Part shown: positions 8,510 through 17,200 of the stretch, piece by piece | How the letters are laid out: every line of letters begins with the position of its first letter | Position numbering within the stretch: the stretch's first letter is position 1 | Assembly: GCF_000202635.1 (NCBI RefSeq) | Contig: NC_015125.1 | Span: 62,001-126,000, forward strand | Length of the DNA stretch: 64,000 nt | Origin: Microbacterium testaceum StLB037 | GTDB lineage: Bacteria; Actinomycetota; Actinomycetes; Actinomycetales; Microbacteriaceae | Direction of reading: 5' to 3' | Position numbers and translations under genes: made by a program | The notes under the pieces: generated by a model | The model's database searches: none | The model's input: only the letters and a program-made list of their open reading frames with translations | Told to the model about the DNA's origin: nothing

Positions 8510-9010
8510 TTATCGAGCGGGCTCCCCTTCGGCGTCGGGACCAGGCCGTTCGAGGACACGGTCCCGGAAGCTCGACAAGTCTTCGAAGCTCGATCCCAGC
8601 ACGTGCGCGAGTTCTGCCGACGTTCTCACCCAGACGGCGTCATCGGGATCCGGAAGCTCCTCCCGCGCGTGGGTGTCGCCTGGGACGATGTACATGGGGC
8701 TGCCCTGGGGATTGACGACCATCATCTTCCCGGCCACGCACAGACGGAAGATGAACTCCGCCTCTTCCGGCCCCAGCGTCGCGTGATCGATCCTCCCCGT
8801 TACGGGCCCTTCCTGAGACAGATCGTCGAGCTGAAGATCTGTCGAGCGTCCGTCGAACGCGAGGGGAGCGCTGTCCGACCTGCGGCTGAGCTCTCCGGAA
8901 TCGTCCGGGAGATCCAGCCCCGCTCGGGAAAGGAAGTCGGCGAGTCCGACACGGTCGGCATCCAGGAGGTCACCGTCTCGGACACGCACGAACATCAAGG
9001 AGAAACCCAC
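8510..9010 (-). CDS. Orphan hypothetical protein
   Basis: I do not recognise this 166-residue protein. It is acidic and soluble, without signal peptide or membrane segment. It has a Leu/Asp-rich first half (RDGDLLDADRVGLADFL) and a central EEAEFIFRLCVAGKMMVVNP segment ending in PMYIVPG. The start is decided by a TACTCT box (9017-9022) six bases before GTG 9010; the first ATG (8995) lies five codons inside. Base composition looks slightly less G+C-rich than neighbours, with more A/T in third positions. It is last in line after ctaC-ctaD-ctaF-PP2C but has its own promoter. Lineage-restricted gene is the most likely reading. Confidence 0.6.
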   Translation of the reverse strand: MGFSLMFVRVRDGDLLDADRVGLADFLSRAGLDLPDDSGELSRRSDSAPLAFDGRSTDLQLDDLSQEGPVTGRIDHATLGPEEAEFIFRLCVAGKMMVVNPQGSPMYIVPGDTHAREELPDPDDAVWVRTSAELAHVLGSSFEDLSSFRDRVLERPGPDAEGEPAR

Positions 9011-9016
9011 ACGCGA

Positions 9017-9022
9017 AGAGTA
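9017..9022 (-). promoter_or_regulatory. -10 box TACTCT of leaderless promoter for the orphan gene
   Basis: On the minus strand TACTCT is followed by six bases and GTG at 9010. This supports a GTG start and shows the gene need not depend on the upstream PP2C transcript. Confidence 0.5.
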
Positions 9023-9101
9023 CCGCCGCGCGCCGCCCAGCGGCCCGGCAACAGGGCACGGGCGCATCTCGCACGCCAAGACGAGCGGGGAGATCGCCGG
9101 A

Positions 9102-9893
9102 TCAGGCCGTCTCGACGTCCTCGGCGAACCATCGTGCCGCAGATCCCGAGAACACGGGCTCCCCGGCGACCGGTTGATCGTCATCGACGACGTCGCAGAC
9201 GACGACCGTCACGTTGTCGCGCGTGCCCGCCTCGAGCGCGAGCGCGACCGCGGATGCCGCCGCGGAACGCGGGTCATCCGCTTCGGCGATGAGACGAGCC
9301 ACGTCCGCCTCGGGCACGTAGTCGGTCAACCCGTCGCTGCAGAGAACCCAGCGATCACCCACGACGGGAGGACGCTCGGCGACCGAGACGACGTCGCCCT
9401 CAGCACCCCCGAGCGACGCGGTGATGATGTTGCGACGCGGGTGGGCTGCGGCCGCCTCCGGCGGGATGATGCCGTGATCGACGAGCGCTTGCACGTACGA
9501 GTCGTCCCGGGTTTCGCGAGTGAACTCGCCCCCGCGCAGCAGATACGCGCGCGAGTCGCCGGTGTGCGCGAGAAGCAGCTGACCATCAGCCCCGAGGAAC
9601 AGGCCCGTGAAGGTCGTCGCCATGCCCCGAAGAGCGGGGTCTCGCTCGACGTGGGCGCGGATGTCCCAGTTCGCCTCGCGAATCCGGACGAGAAGACCGT
9701 CCGCGTCGATCGCACTCCCCCGCGTCGCCACCAGGCGATGGATGAGCGCCGCCGAGGCGAGGTCGCCGGACGGACCGCCACCGACGCCGTCTGCCACCGC
9801 CGCACCCCAGGACGCCACGAACGCGGCGTCCTGGTTGGTGGGACGATGGGCGCCGGCGTCTGAGACGGCGGCCGTATTCAGCCGAAGGGGCAC
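9102..9893 (-). CDS. PP2C-family Ser/Thr protein phosphatase
   Basis: A 263-residue metal-dependent phosphatase of the PPM/PP2C type, which would remove phosphate from Ser/Thr residues modified by Hanks-type kinases. Visible motifs are the metal-binding DGVGG (35-39), TGDSRAYLLR and CSDGLTD in the C-terminal half. The usual N-terminal RxxNED is present as RPTNQD (18-22), a Glu-to-Gln change. There is no membrane anchor or regulatory domain. The GTG start is only four bases after the ctaF stop, so it is read with the oxidase genes. A PASTA kinase is encoded at 45575-47524, not beside it. Confidence 0.9.
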   Translation of the reverse strand: MPLRLNTAAVSDAGAHRPTNQDAAFVASWGAAVADGVGGGPSGDLASAALIHRLVATRGSAIDADGLLVRIREANWDIRAHVERDPALRGMATTFTGLFLGADGQLLLAHTGDSRAYLLRGGEFTRETRDDSYVQALVDHGIIPPEAAAAHPRRNIITASLGGAEGDVVSVAERPPVVGDRWVLCSDGLTDYVPEADVARLIAEADDPRSAAASAVALALEAGTRDNVTVVVCDVVDDDQPVAGEPVFSGSAARWFAEDVETA

Positions 9894-9897
9894 AGGA

Positions 9898-10314
9898 TCA
9901 GCGGGCGAAGTACCCGCGGTAGTACTCGTACACCCAGCCGACGATCGCGACCACGAAGACCATGAATCCGATGGGAACCATCCAGCTGCCCACCGCGAGA
10001 CCGATCACGGCGATCGCCGCGGACGCAGCGAGCACGATGGGCCACCAGGACCAGGGGCTGAACTCACCCATCTCCGGGTCGCCGTCATCGATGTCGGCGG
10101 TCAGCGTGTCTTCGGGAAGCTCGCCGTTCTGCGCCTTGAGCACACGGCCCACGTAGAAGGCGATCATCGACGACATGAGGCCGAGGAAGACCAGTGCAAC
10201 TGTTCCGACCCACTCGACACCACCGTGCTGGATGAGGCTCCAGACCGTGTAGACCGCCGCGATGAAGAATCCGAAGCCCGCGAGGAGCCACCAGAGTCCG
10301 ACATTGGTACGCAT
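9898..10314 (-). CDS. ctaF: Cytochrome c oxidase subunit IV (actinobacterial)
   Basis: CtaF is the small actinobacteria-specific fourth subunit of the aa3 oxidase. The 138-residue protein has membrane segments near 10-28 (LLAGFGFFIAAVYTVWSLI), 37-54, and two more near 95-130 (IVLAASAAIAVIGLAVGSWM and IGFMVFVVAIVGWVYEYY), with a short acidic loop between. Its start is three bases past the ctaD stop, consistent with one operon ctaC-ctaD-ctaF. Confidence 0.92.
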   Translation of the reverse strand: MRTNVGLWWLLAGFGFFIAAVYTVWSLIQHGGVEWVGTVALVFLGLMSSMIAFYVGRVLKAQNGELPEDTLTADIDDGDPEMGEFSPWSWWPIVLAASAAIAVIGLAVGSWMVPIGFMVFVVAIVGWVYEYYRGYFAR

Positions 10315-10317
10315 CGT

Positions 10318-12081
10318 TTACTTGACCTCTCCAGCCGCCGCGTCGACGACGGGCGTGTCGGGGGCGTCCTTGGCCGGGCCCACGCCGACCGGGATACCGG
10401 CCTCGGGGTGGTTCAGGTCGAAGGCGGGGCGCTCGCTACGGATACGCGGAATCGAGGTGAAGTTGTGGCGCGGCGGCGGGCACGAGGTGGCCCACTCGAG
10501 CGATGCTCCGTAACCCCACGGGTCGTCGACCGTGACACGCGGCGCCTTGCGGGCGGTGATCCACACATTCAGCAGGAACGGGATCATCGAGGCGCCGAGG
10601 ATCATCGAGCCGATCGTGGAGAGCTGGTTCTCCCAGGTCCATCCGTCGGCTGCGGCGTAGTCCGCGTAACGACGCACCATGCCGTCGACGCCCAGCCAGT
10701 GCTGGATGAGGAACGTCATGTGGAAGCCGATGAACAGCATCCAGAAGTGAACCATGCCGAGACGCTCGTTGAGCATCTTGCCCGTCCACTTCGGCCACCA
10801 GAAGTAGAAGCCGGCGAACATCGCGAACACGACCGTGCCGAAGACGACGTAGTGGAAGTGCGCCACGACGAAGTACGAGTCGGACAGGTGGAAGTCCAGC
10901 GGGGGCGATGCGAGGATGACGCCGGTCAGACCGCCGAAGACGAACGACACGAGGAAGCCCAGGGCGAAGACCATCGGCGTCTCGAACGTGACCGATCCTC
11001 GCCAGAGCGTTCCGATCCAGTTGAAGATCTTCACGCCGGTGGGCACCGCGATGAGCATGGTCATGAGGGCGAAGAACGGCAGGAGCACGCCACCCGTCAC
11101 GTACATGTGGTGCGCCCACACGGCGACCGACAGGGCGGCGATCGCGATGGTGGCGTAGACGAGCGTCTTGTACCCGAAGATCGGCTTGCGGCTGAACACC
11201 GGGAAGATCTCCGACACGATGCCGAAGAACGGCAGCGCGATGATGTACACCTCGGGGTGGCCGAAGAACCAGAAGAGGTGCTGCCAGAGGAGAACACCGC
11301 CGTTCTCGGGGCTGTAGATGTGGGCGCCGAGCACGCGATCCGCGGCGGCGGCGAAGATCGCCGCGGCGAGAACGGGGAACGCGAGCAGGATCAGGATGCT
11401 CGTGATGAGCGTGTTCCACGAGAAGATCGGCATGCGCCACATGGTCATACCGGGGGCGCGCATGGTCAGGATCGTCGTGATGAAGTTCACCGCACCGAGG
11501 ATCGTCCCGAAGCCGCTGATGCCGAGTCCCAGCATCCAGAGGTTCCCGCCGACACCCGGAGAGAAACTCGCGTTGGCCAGTGGCTGATAGGCGAACCATC
11601 CGAAGCCCGCCGCACCCTGCGGGGTGAGGAAGCCGGAGACGGCGATCGTCGAGCCGAAGAGGAACAGCCAGAAGGCGAACGCGTTCAGACGGGGGAACGC
11701 GACGTCGGGAGCACCGATCTGCAGCGGCAGCAGCGCGTTGGCGAAGCCGGCGAACAGCGGGGTCGCGAACATGAGCAGCATGATCGTGCCGTGCATGGTG
11801 AAGAGCTGGTTGTACTGCTCTTTGGTGGGGATGATCTGCATGCCGGGCTCGAAGAGCTCCGCGCGGATGATCAGCGCCATCACGCCACCGAGCATGAAGA
11901 AGATCACCGAGGCGATCAGGTACATGTACCCGATGGTCTTGTGGTCGGTGGAGGTGATCCACTTGACGACCAGGTTGCCCTTCTGCTCGACACGCGAGGT
12001 GCTGAGCAGAGCGGCTTGACGCGGAGGGAGAGTCGTCGGGCGAGAAGTGCCCTTCTCCTGAAGCGGAAGCGTCGTGGCCAT
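10318..12081 (-). CDS. ctaD: Cytochrome c oxidase subunit I
   Basis: CtaD is the catalytic core of the aa3 terminal oxidase, carrying heme a, heme a3 and CuB, reducing oxygen to water and pumping protons. The 587-residue protein has twelve membrane segments. It shows the [12 protein letters not shown] entry, the [15 protein letters not shown] motif of the CuB His-Tyr region, the WAHHMYVTG CuB histidines and the [15 protein letters not shown] heme ligands. The start is the ATG at 12081, two bases past the ctaC stop; a GTG overlapping that stop (12087) is less likely. Confidence 0.97.
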   Translation of the reverse strand: MATTLPLQEKGTSRPTTLPPRQAALLSTSRVEQKGNLVVKWITSTDHKTIGYMYLIASVIFFMLGGVMALIIRAELFEPGMQIIPTKEQYNQLFTMHGTIMLLMFATPLFAGFANALLPLQIGAPDVAFPRLNAFAFWLFLFGSTIAVSGFLTPQGAAGFGWFAYQPLANASFSPGVGGNLWMLGLGISGFGTILGAVNFITTILTMRAPGMTMWRMPIFSWNTLITSILILLAFPVLAAAIFAAAADRVLGAHIYSPENGGVLLWQHLFWFFGHPEVYIIALPFFGIVSEIFPVFSRKPIFGYKTLVYATIAIAALSVAVWAHHMYVTGGVLLPFFALMTMLIAVPTGVKIFNWIGTLWRGSVTFETPMVFALGFLVSFVFGGLTGVILASPPLDFHLSDSYFVVAHFHYVVFGTVVFAMFAGFYFWWPKWTGKMLNERLGMVHFWMLFIGFHMTFLIQHWLGVDGMVRRYADYAAADGWTWENQLSTIGSMILGASMIPFLLNVWITARKAPRVTVDDPWGYGASLEWATSCPPPRHNFTSIPRIRSERPAFDLNHPEAGIPVGVGPAKDAPDTPVVDAAAGEVK

Positions 12082-12083
12082 GA

Positions 12084-12965
12084 TCACTTGTTCCCTTCGG
12101 CGCCAGCCGTTGTGAGGTTCTGCAGACGCGACAGATCACTGATGTCGCCGACGTCACCGGCGTCACGGAGCGACTTGAGGTAGTTCTCGTACTCGGCGTC
12201 GCTCACGACCTTGACGTTGAAGAGCATGGCGGAGTGGTACTCACCGCACAGCTCGGCGCACTTGCCTTCGTACGTGCCCTCACGGGTCGGGGTGAACGAC
12301 CACTCGTTGTCACGACCGATGTACATGTCCTTCTTGTACAGGAAGTCGATGATCCAGAACGAGTGGATGACGTCGCGCGAGCGGAGGTCGATCTTGACCG
12401 ACTTGTTGACCGGCAGGTAGAGGGTCGGCACGTCTTCGAGGTCGTAACCGTCGGCCGTCGCCTTGGCCTGGACACCCATCGAGTACACGGCGTCGGAGTT
12501 GTCTTCCTTCGTGCCGTTGTACTGGAAGTCCCACGCCCACTGCTTGCCGTACGCGGTGATGGACACGTCGGGGTTGTCGTACTGCGTCTCGAGCGTGTTC
12601 TGGTCGCGCGCCGTGAAGGCGAAGAAGCCGATGACCAGGATCAGCGGGACGATCGTGTAGAAGATCTCGACCGGCATGTTGTAGCGCAACTGCACCGGGA
12701 GACCCGACTGGCCCTTGCGACGACGGTAGGCGATGACCGCCCACAGCATGAGGCCCCACGTGATGACACCCACGGCCAGCAGCACGATCCAGGAGTTGAC
12801 CCAGAGACCGGCGACCATGTCGGTGTGGTTGGTGGCGGGCGTGCCGTCATCGACGAAGCCGGGCAGGAAGCCGTGCAGCTGGGTCGTGGTGCAGCCGGAG
12901 AGGAGCGCGACGGACGCGATCCCGACGGGGAGCGCAGCCCAGCGGAGGCGACGTTTGGAGGGCAC
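12084..12965 (-). CDS. ctaC: Cytochrome c oxidase subunit II
   Basis: CtaC receives electrons at the CuA centre and hands them to subunit I. The 293-residue precursor has a lipoprotein signal ending in LLSGC (C25), so it is probably processed by the LspA encoded in this window. Two membrane helices follow (about 53-75 and 100-118). The CuA cupredoxin domain has C236, C240, H244 and M247 in [12 protein letters not shown] and a histidine in DVIHSFWI. The start is GTG 12965 with GGAAAGG upstream. A TAGACT box at 13001-13006 gives a leader of about 30 bases. First gene of the ctaC-ctaD-ctaF operon. Confidence 0.96.
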   Translation of the reverse strand: MPSKRRLRWAALPVGIASVALLSGCTTTQLHGFLPGFVDDGTPATNHTDMVAGLWVNSWIVLLAVGVITWGLMLWAVIAYRRRKGQSGLPVQLRYNMPVEIFYTIVPLILVIGFFAFTARDQNTLETQYDNPDVSITAYGKQWAWDFQYNGTKEDNSDAVYSMGVQAKATADGYDLEDVPTLYLPVNKSVKIDLRSRDVIHSFWIIDFLYKKDMYIGRDNEWSFTPTREGTYEGKCAELCGEYHSAMLFNVKVVSDAEYENYLKSLRDAGDVGDISDLSRLQNLTTAGAEGNK

Positions 12966-13000
12966 AGTGCACCTTTCCGGGTCGTGGATGAAGCTTTGAC

Positions 13001-13006
13001 AGTCTA
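13001..13006 (-). promoter_or_regulatory. -10 box TAGACT of the ctaC operon
   Basis: TAGACT on the minus strand lies about 35 bases before the ctaC GTG. This one gives a normal 5' leader with a Shine-Dalgarno-like GGAAAGG. Confidence 0.45.
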
Positions 13007-13057
13007 CGGCAACCTCTCACCGTTCTCAGGCCATTCGTCCAGTGCCGAGACATCGAA

Positions 13058-13098
13058 AACCCCCGGATTCCACGGTGTGATCCGTGGTTCCGAGGGTT
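13058..13098 (-). terminator. Probable terminator after the iron-sulfur carrier gene
   Basis: An imperfect hairpin with arms around AACCC...CCACGG (13058-13076) and CCGTGG...GGGTT (13082-13098), just past the stop at 13131. The stem has mismatches, so confidence is moderate. Confidence 0.45.
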
Positions 13099-13130
13099 CT
13101 CGAAGGCGGTTGCCGGACGGCGCGCCGAGC

Positions 13131-13496
13131 TCAGTGGAAGCTGTCGCCGCAGGCGCAGGAACCCTGCGCGTTGGGGTTGTCGATCGTGAAGCCCTGCTCC
13201 GAGATCGTGTCCTTGAAGTCGATGCTCGCACCGTCGAGGTACGGCACGCTCATGTCGTCGACGATGACCTCGACGCCGTCGAAGTCGACGACCTTGTCAC
13301 CGTCGAGATAGCGCTCGTCGAAGTAGAGCTGGTAGATGAGGCCGGAGCAGCCGCCCGGCTGTACGGCCACGCGGAGGCGCAGGTCGTCGCGCCCTTCCTG
13401 CGACAGCAGGCTCTTGACCTTGTCGGAGGCGGCCGCGGTCAGGCCCACGCCGTGCTCGCGGGTGTCGGCGGCGGACGACAGTGTGGTGTCGGTCAT
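13131..13496 (-). CDS. erpA: A-type iron-sulfur cluster carrier (HesB/IscA/ErpA family)
   Basis: A-type carriers deliver iron-sulfur clusters to apo-enzymes. The 121-residue protein has the three conserved cysteines: C50 in VQPGGCSGLIYQL, and C114 and C116 in the C-terminal GSCACGDSF. Length and motif order are those of ErpA/IscA proteins. A leader of about 40 bases contains GAAGGG before the ATG, with TAGAAT (13536-13541) as a likely -10 box. Placement beside ctaC suits a role in feeding the Rieske cluster, but this is only proximity. Confidence 0.9.
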   Translation of the reverse strand: MTDTTLSSAADTREHGVGLTAAASDKVKSLLSQEGRDDLRLRVAVQPGGCSGLIYQLYFDERYLDGDKVVDFDGVEVIVDDMSVPYLDGASIDFKDTISEQGFTIDNPNAQGSCACGDSFH

Positions 13497-13535
13497 GGCG
13501 ATGCCCTTCGGTTGATCGGTCGCGGGGACGGAACG

Positions 13536-13541
13536 ATTCTA
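13536..13541 (-). promoter_or_regulatory. -10 box TAGAAT of the erpA gene
   Basis: TAGAAT on the minus strand, about 40 bases before the ATG, with a ribosome-binding site in between. Conventional, not leaderless. Confidence 0.4.
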
Positions 13542-13567
13542 CGCCCGTCCCGGCCCCGCGGCCTCGG

Positions 13568-14962
13568 TCAGACGGTGCGCGCGTTCAGGCGCGCCAGCAG
13601 GAGCGCCTCCGACACCACCGCGTTGCGGAACGTGTCGAGGTGCAGCGACTCGTTCGGGCTGTGCGCACGGGCGTGGGGGTCCTCGACGCCGGTCACCAGG
13701 ATCTGCGCGCCCGGGAACTCCCGGACGAGATCCGCGATGAACGGGATCGACCCGCCGACCCCGACGTCCACCGACGGGACGCCGTAGCCCTCGGCGAACG
13801 AAGCGCGCGCATCCTCGACGGCCCATCCGCTCGTGTCGACGAGGAACGCGTCCCCGCAGTCGACGTCGCTGAACTCGAGGTGGGCACCGAACGGCGCGTG
13901 AGCGCGCAGGTGCGCCTCGATCGCGGCGTAGGCGTCCTCGGCGCGCTGCCCCGGCGCCACACGGGCGCTGATGACCACGCTCGTCTGCGGGGAGAGCGTG
14001 TTGGATGCCGAGGCGACGGGGGTGGCATCCCATCCGGTGATCGTCACCGACGGCTTGTTCCAGATGCGGCTGAGGATCGAGTCGCGACCGATGGGGCTGA
14101 CGCCCTCGAGCAGACCGGACTCCGCACGGAGGGTCGACTCGTCGTACTCGGGGGTCTCCGCGTCGCGGACGTGCAGCCCTTCGACGGCGACGGCACCGTC
14201 GTCGTCCCACAGCGTCGACAGGAGCTTCACGGTGGCGAGCATGGCATCCGGTACTGCTCCCCCGAGCATGCCCGAGTGGGATGCGTGCTCGAGGGTCCGC
14301 ACCGTCAGGGTGAACCGGGCGTTGCCCCGGAGCGACACCGTGAGGCCGGGTGTGCGATCGTCCCAGTTGCCGGAGTCGGCGACGACGATCACGTCGGAGC
14401 GGAGCGCGTCGGCGTTGTCCGCGAGGAACTGCGCGAACGAGCGGGAACCGTATTCCTCCTCGCCCTCGATGAACACGGCGAGACCGAGATCGAGGTCGTC
14501 GCCGACGACCTCGGCCAGGGCACGGATGGCCGCGACGTGTGCCATGACGCCGGCCTTGTCGTCGGCGGCGCCGCGCCCGTACAGGCGACCGTCGCGGACC
14601 GTCGGCTCGAACGGCGGCGAGTCCCACAGCTTCTCATCGCCGGGAGGCTGCACGTCGTGGTGCGCGTAGAGCAGCACCGTGGGGCGACCGTTCTTCGGCG
14701 CGCGAGAGGCGAGCACCGCCGGCTGGCCGAGCTTGTCGGTGCCGGGGATCGCGGCGCGCTTCACCTCGACGCGATCGAACATCCCGGTCCCGCGGAACAG
14801 GTCGGCCACGGCATCCGCACTCCTCACCAGAGCGGACTGATCGAAGGCGGGCCAGGCGATCGAGGGGATGCGCACGAGGGCGCCCAGATCGGCGAGGGCG
14901 GAAGGGATGCCGGCGGCCGCGGCGTCGCGCACGGCATTCTGCAAGGACACGTCGGGGGTCAT
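13568..14962 (-). CDS. M20-family dipeptidase/metallopeptidase
   Basis: A 464-residue cytoplasmic zinc peptidase of the M20 (CNDP/PepV-like) group, expected to cleave dipeptides. Metal and catalytic residues are visible: H102 and D103 in LLYAHHDVQPPGD, D134 in GRGAADDKAG, E168/E169 in FIEGEEEYGS, and DSGNWDDRTPG downstream. A dimerisation lid lies between about 205 and 320. The ATG at 14962 is preferred because TAAGAT ends seven bases upstream. The longer reading runs into the divergent DUF3043 gene. Confidence 0.9.
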   Translation of the reverse strand: MTPDVSLQNAVRDAAAAGIPSALADLGALVRIPSIAWPAFDQSALVRSADAVADLFRGTGMFDRVEVKRAAIPGTDKLGQPAVLASRAPKNGRPTVLLYAHHDVQPPGDEKLWDSPPFEPTVRDGRLYGRGAADDKAGVMAHVAAIRALAEVVGDDLDLGLAVFIEGEEEYGSRSFAQFLADNADALRSDVIVVADSGNWDDRTPGLTVSLRGNARFTLTVRTLEHASHSGMLGGAVPDAMLATVKLLSTLWDDDGAVAVEGLHVRDAETPEYDESTLRAESGLLEGVSPIGRDSILSRIWNKPSVTITGWDATPVASASNTLSPQTSVVISARVAPGQRAEDAYAAIEAHLRAHAPFGAHLEFSDVDCGDAFLVDTSGWAVEDARASFAEGYGVPSVDVGVGGSIPFIADLVREFPGAQILVTGVEDPHARAHSPNESLHLDTFRNAVVSEALLLARLNARTV

Positions 14963-14969
14963 GCGGGTA

Positions 14970-14975
14970 ATCTTA
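14970..14975 (-). promoter_or_regulatory. -10 box TAAGAT of leaderless M20 peptidase promoter
   Basis: TAAGAT is separated by seven bases from the ATG at 14962, in a small A/T-rich patch between divergent genes. No Shine-Dalgarno sequence. Confidence 0.5.
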
Positions 14976-15008
14976 AATCTCCCGATCAGCGAGCTCTCGA
15001 GGTTTTCC

Positions 15009-15581
15009 GTGGCAAAGTCCCCCGCCCCCGCCCCCAACGACACCCCCGTCGACCCGACGGAGACCGGTTCGGGCAAGGGGCGCGCGACGCCCTCGCGGGC
15101 CGAGCAGGAAGCCGCCCGCAAGCGCCCGCTCGTGCCGGACACCAAAGAGGCCAAGGCCCGCGCCCGCGCCGAACTGGCGGCCCAGCGCGAGAAGGCCCGC
15201 GTCGGGATGGCCGCCGGTGAGGAGCGCTACCTCCCCGTCCGCGACAAGGGACCCCAGCGCCGCTTCGCCCGTGACTTCGTGGATGCCGGCTGGCACCTCG
15301 GCGAGGGCGTCATGCCGTTCATGCTCATCGTGATCCTGCTGACGGTGCTCCCGGTGCAGTTCTTCCAGTACTGGGCGTTCGTGGCCCTCTGGATCTTCAT
15401 CCTCTTCGTCATCGGCGACATGATCATCACCTCGATCCGCGTGAAGCGCGCCGCGAAGGACAAGTTCGGCGAGAGCAAGCTCGAGAAGGGACTCGGCTGG
15501 TACGCCGCGATGCGCACCGTGCAGATGCGCTTCATGCGCCTGCCGAAGGCACAGGTCAAGCGCGGTCAGTACCCGGTCTGA
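15009..15581 (+). CDS. DUF3043 membrane protein
   Basis: A 190-residue actinobacterial protein of unknown function. The first ~85 residues are charged and rich in Pro, Lys, Arg and Ala (KEAKARARAELAAQREKAR), predicted cytoplasmic. They are followed by two close membrane helices (about 105-120 GVMPFMLIVILLTVLPVQFF and 124-143 FVALWIFILFVIGDMII) and a basic tail. The layout matches DUF3043 proteins. The start is taken as GTG 15009 (VAKSPAPAP); the upstream frame overlaps the divergent peptidase gene. A TAATCT sequence near 14968 could serve as its -10 box. Confidence 0.82.
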   Translation: MAKSPAPAPNDTPVDPTETGSGKGRATPSRAEQEAARKRPLVPDTKEAKARARAELAAQREKARVGMAAGEERYLPVRDKGPQRRFARDFVDAGWHLGEGVMPFMLIVILLTVLPVQFFQYWAFVALWIFILFVIGDMIITSIRVKRAAKDKFGESKLEKGLGWYAAMRTVQMRFMRLPKAQVKRGQYPV

Positions 15582-15595
15582 TCCCGGAAGCTCTC

Positions 15596-15629
15596 ACGAA
15601 GCGGCGTGCCCTCGGGCGCGCCGCTTCGT
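15596..15629. terminator. Terminator after the DUF3043 gene / pyrD
   Basis: ACGAAGCGGCG (15596-15606) pairs perfectly with CGCCGCTTCGT (15619-15629). It lies between two convergent genes, so it may serve both. Confidence 0.75.
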
Positions 15630-15660
15630 CGTTGCGTCGGGCCTGAGCGCCGAACCCGGC

Positions 15661-16686
15661 TCACCGAGAGCGCGCGAGCCCGCGGTTGATCTGCCGCGCC
15701 CAGAGCGGTCCCCGGTACAGGAAACCGGTGTAGCCCTGCACGAGGTTCGCGCCGGCGGCGAGGCGCTCGCGCACGTCATCGGCGGTCTCGACTCCCCCGG
15801 CGGAGATCACGACGAACTCCGCCGGAACGACCGCACGCACCAGCCGCAGCACCTCCGCCGCCCGGCGCTTCAGCGGCGCGCCCGACAGACCTCCCGCTCC
15901 GGCTGCCTCGACCTTCGCGGCATCCGTGGAGAGCCCCGTCCGCGCGATCGTCGTGTTCGTGGCGATGAGGCCGGCGAGACCGGCGTCGACCGCGAGACGC
16001 GCGATGTCGTGGACCTCGTCGTCATCGAGATCGGGAGCGATCTTGACGAGGAGGGGCGTCGAGCCCGCGGCATCCTGAACCGCCGTCAGAAGGGGACGGA
16101 GCGTCTCGACGGCCTGGAGTCCACGCAGGCCCGGGGTGTTGGGCGACGAGACGTTGACGACGAGATAATCGGCGAGCGGCGCGAGGAGGCGCGCGCTGCG
16201 CACGTAATCGGTGGTGGCGTCGTCGACGGCGACCACACGACTCTTTCCGATGTTGACCCCGATCACGGGACGACGGCGCGACCGGCGAAGTCGGCGGAGC
16301 TTCGCGGCAGCCGCGGTGGCTCCGTCGTTGTTGAAGCCCATGCGGTTGATGACGGCGCGATCGGCCACGAGGCGGAACAGGCGCGGCTTCGGGTTGCCGG
16401 GCTGAGCGAGAGCCGTGACGGTCCCCACCTCGACATGGCCGAACCCGAGAGCGCCGAGTCCGCGGACCATCGTGACGTTCTTGTCGAACCCGGCGGCGAC
16501 GCCGAACGGCGAGTCGAAGCGCAGTCCGAGGGCGCTCACGGCCTGATCGGGCGCGGGCGCGGTAAAACGACGGACCACGGATGCCACGGGCTCGACGCCC
16601 GCGACACGGATGACGAGCGCACCGAGGTGGTGGGCGAACTCGGGGTCGAGACGCGTGAGGACCGTGCGGAAGAGAAGGGGATACAT
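15661..16686 (-). CDS. pyrD: Dihydroorotate dehydrogenase, quinone-linked (class 2)
   Basis: PyrD oxidises dihydroorotate to orotate in pyrimidine synthesis, passing electrons to menaquinone at the membrane. The 341-residue protein has the class 2 N-terminal amphipathic region (MYPLLFRTVL). FMN-binding motifs include AAGFDKN and NRMGFNNDG, the class 2 catalytic-serine region is VNVSSPNTPGLR, and a late ISAGGVETADD phosphate loop is present. The ATG at 16686 is chosen because TAGCCT lies seven bases upstream, overlapping the nrdR stop codon. Confidence 0.95.
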   Translation of the reverse strand: MYPLLFRTVLTRLDPEFAHHLGALVIRVAGVEPVASVVRRFTAPAPDQAVSALGLRFDSPFGVAAGFDKNVTMVRGLGALGFGHVEVGTVTALAQPGNPKPRLFRLVADRAVINRMGFNNDGATAAAAKLRRLRRSRRRPVIGVNIGKSRVVAVDDATTDYVRSARLLAPLADYLVVNVSSPNTPGLRGLQAVETLRPLLTAVQDAAGSTPLLVKIAPDLDDDEVHDIARLAVDAGLAGLIATNTTIARTGLSTDAAKVEAAGAGGLSGAPLKRRAAEVLRLVRAVVPAEFVVISAGGVETADDVRERLAAGANLVQGYTGFLYRGPLWARQINRGLARSR

Positions 16687-16693
16687 CCCCGCC

Positions 16694-16699
16694 AGGCTA
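16694..16699 (-). promoter_or_regulatory. -10 box TAGCCT of leaderless pyrD promoter
   Basis: TAGCCT, seven bases before the pyrD ATG. Its TAG is also the stop codon of nrdR, so the box is built into the end of the upstream gene. Confidence 0.5.
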
Positions 16700-17188
16700 C
16701 TGGACGTCGTCCCCCGCACCGCTCGCGGGCAGCGGCCGGTGCGCGTGGTCGGCCCGGAGCTGCGCGATCGCGGTGTCGAAGTCGTCGAGCGACTCGAACG
16801 CCTGGTAGACGCTCGCGAAACGGAGGTACGCCACCTCGTCGAGCTCGCGCAGGGGCCCGAGGATCGACAGACCGATCTCGTTCGCATCGATCTGCGACGA
16901 CCCGGTCTGGCGGATCGCCTCTTCGACCTGCTGCGCGAGCATCGCGAGATCGGCGTCGGTGACGGGCCTGCCCTGACAGGCCTTGCGGACGCCCGACATC
17001 ACCTTCTCGCGGCTGAACGGCTCGACGACACCCGACCGCTTGATGACGTTCAGGCTCGCGGTCTCGACGGTCGAGAACCGTCCACCGCACTTCGGGCACT
17101 GACGACGTCGACGGATGCTGAGGCCGTCGTCGCTCGTGCGCGAGTCGATCACTCGGGAATCGGGATTGCGGCAGAAAGGACAGTGCAT
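16697..17188 (-). CDS. nrdR: Transcriptional repressor NrdR
   Basis: NrdR is the ATP/dATP-sensing repressor of ribonucleotide reductase genes. The 163-residue protein has a zinc ribbon with C3, C6, C31 and C34 (MHCPFC and [13 protein letters not shown]) and an ATP-cone domain from about residue 46 ([16 protein letters not shown]) to 140. Length is normal for the family. It begins 12 bases after the hisD stop, so it may be co-transcribed. No NrdR-box pair was noticed in this window; its targets are elsewhere. Confidence 0.95.
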   Translation of the reverse strand: MHCPFCRNPDSRVIDSRTSDDGLSIRRRRQCPKCGGRFSTVETASLNVIKRSGVVEPFSREKVMSGVRKACQGRPVTDADLAMLAQQVEEAIRQTGSSQIDANEIGLSILGPLRELDEVAYLRFASVYQAFESLDDFDTAIAQLRADHAHRPLPASGAGDDVQ

Positions 17189-17200
17189 GTGCTCGCCGAT

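Noticed and set aside
9607..12183. Plus-strand open frame of 858 codons opposite ctaF, ctaD and ctaC
   Set aside because: Antisense to clear oxidase genes with intact motifs; biased His/Arg/Asp composition typical of an antisense shadow.
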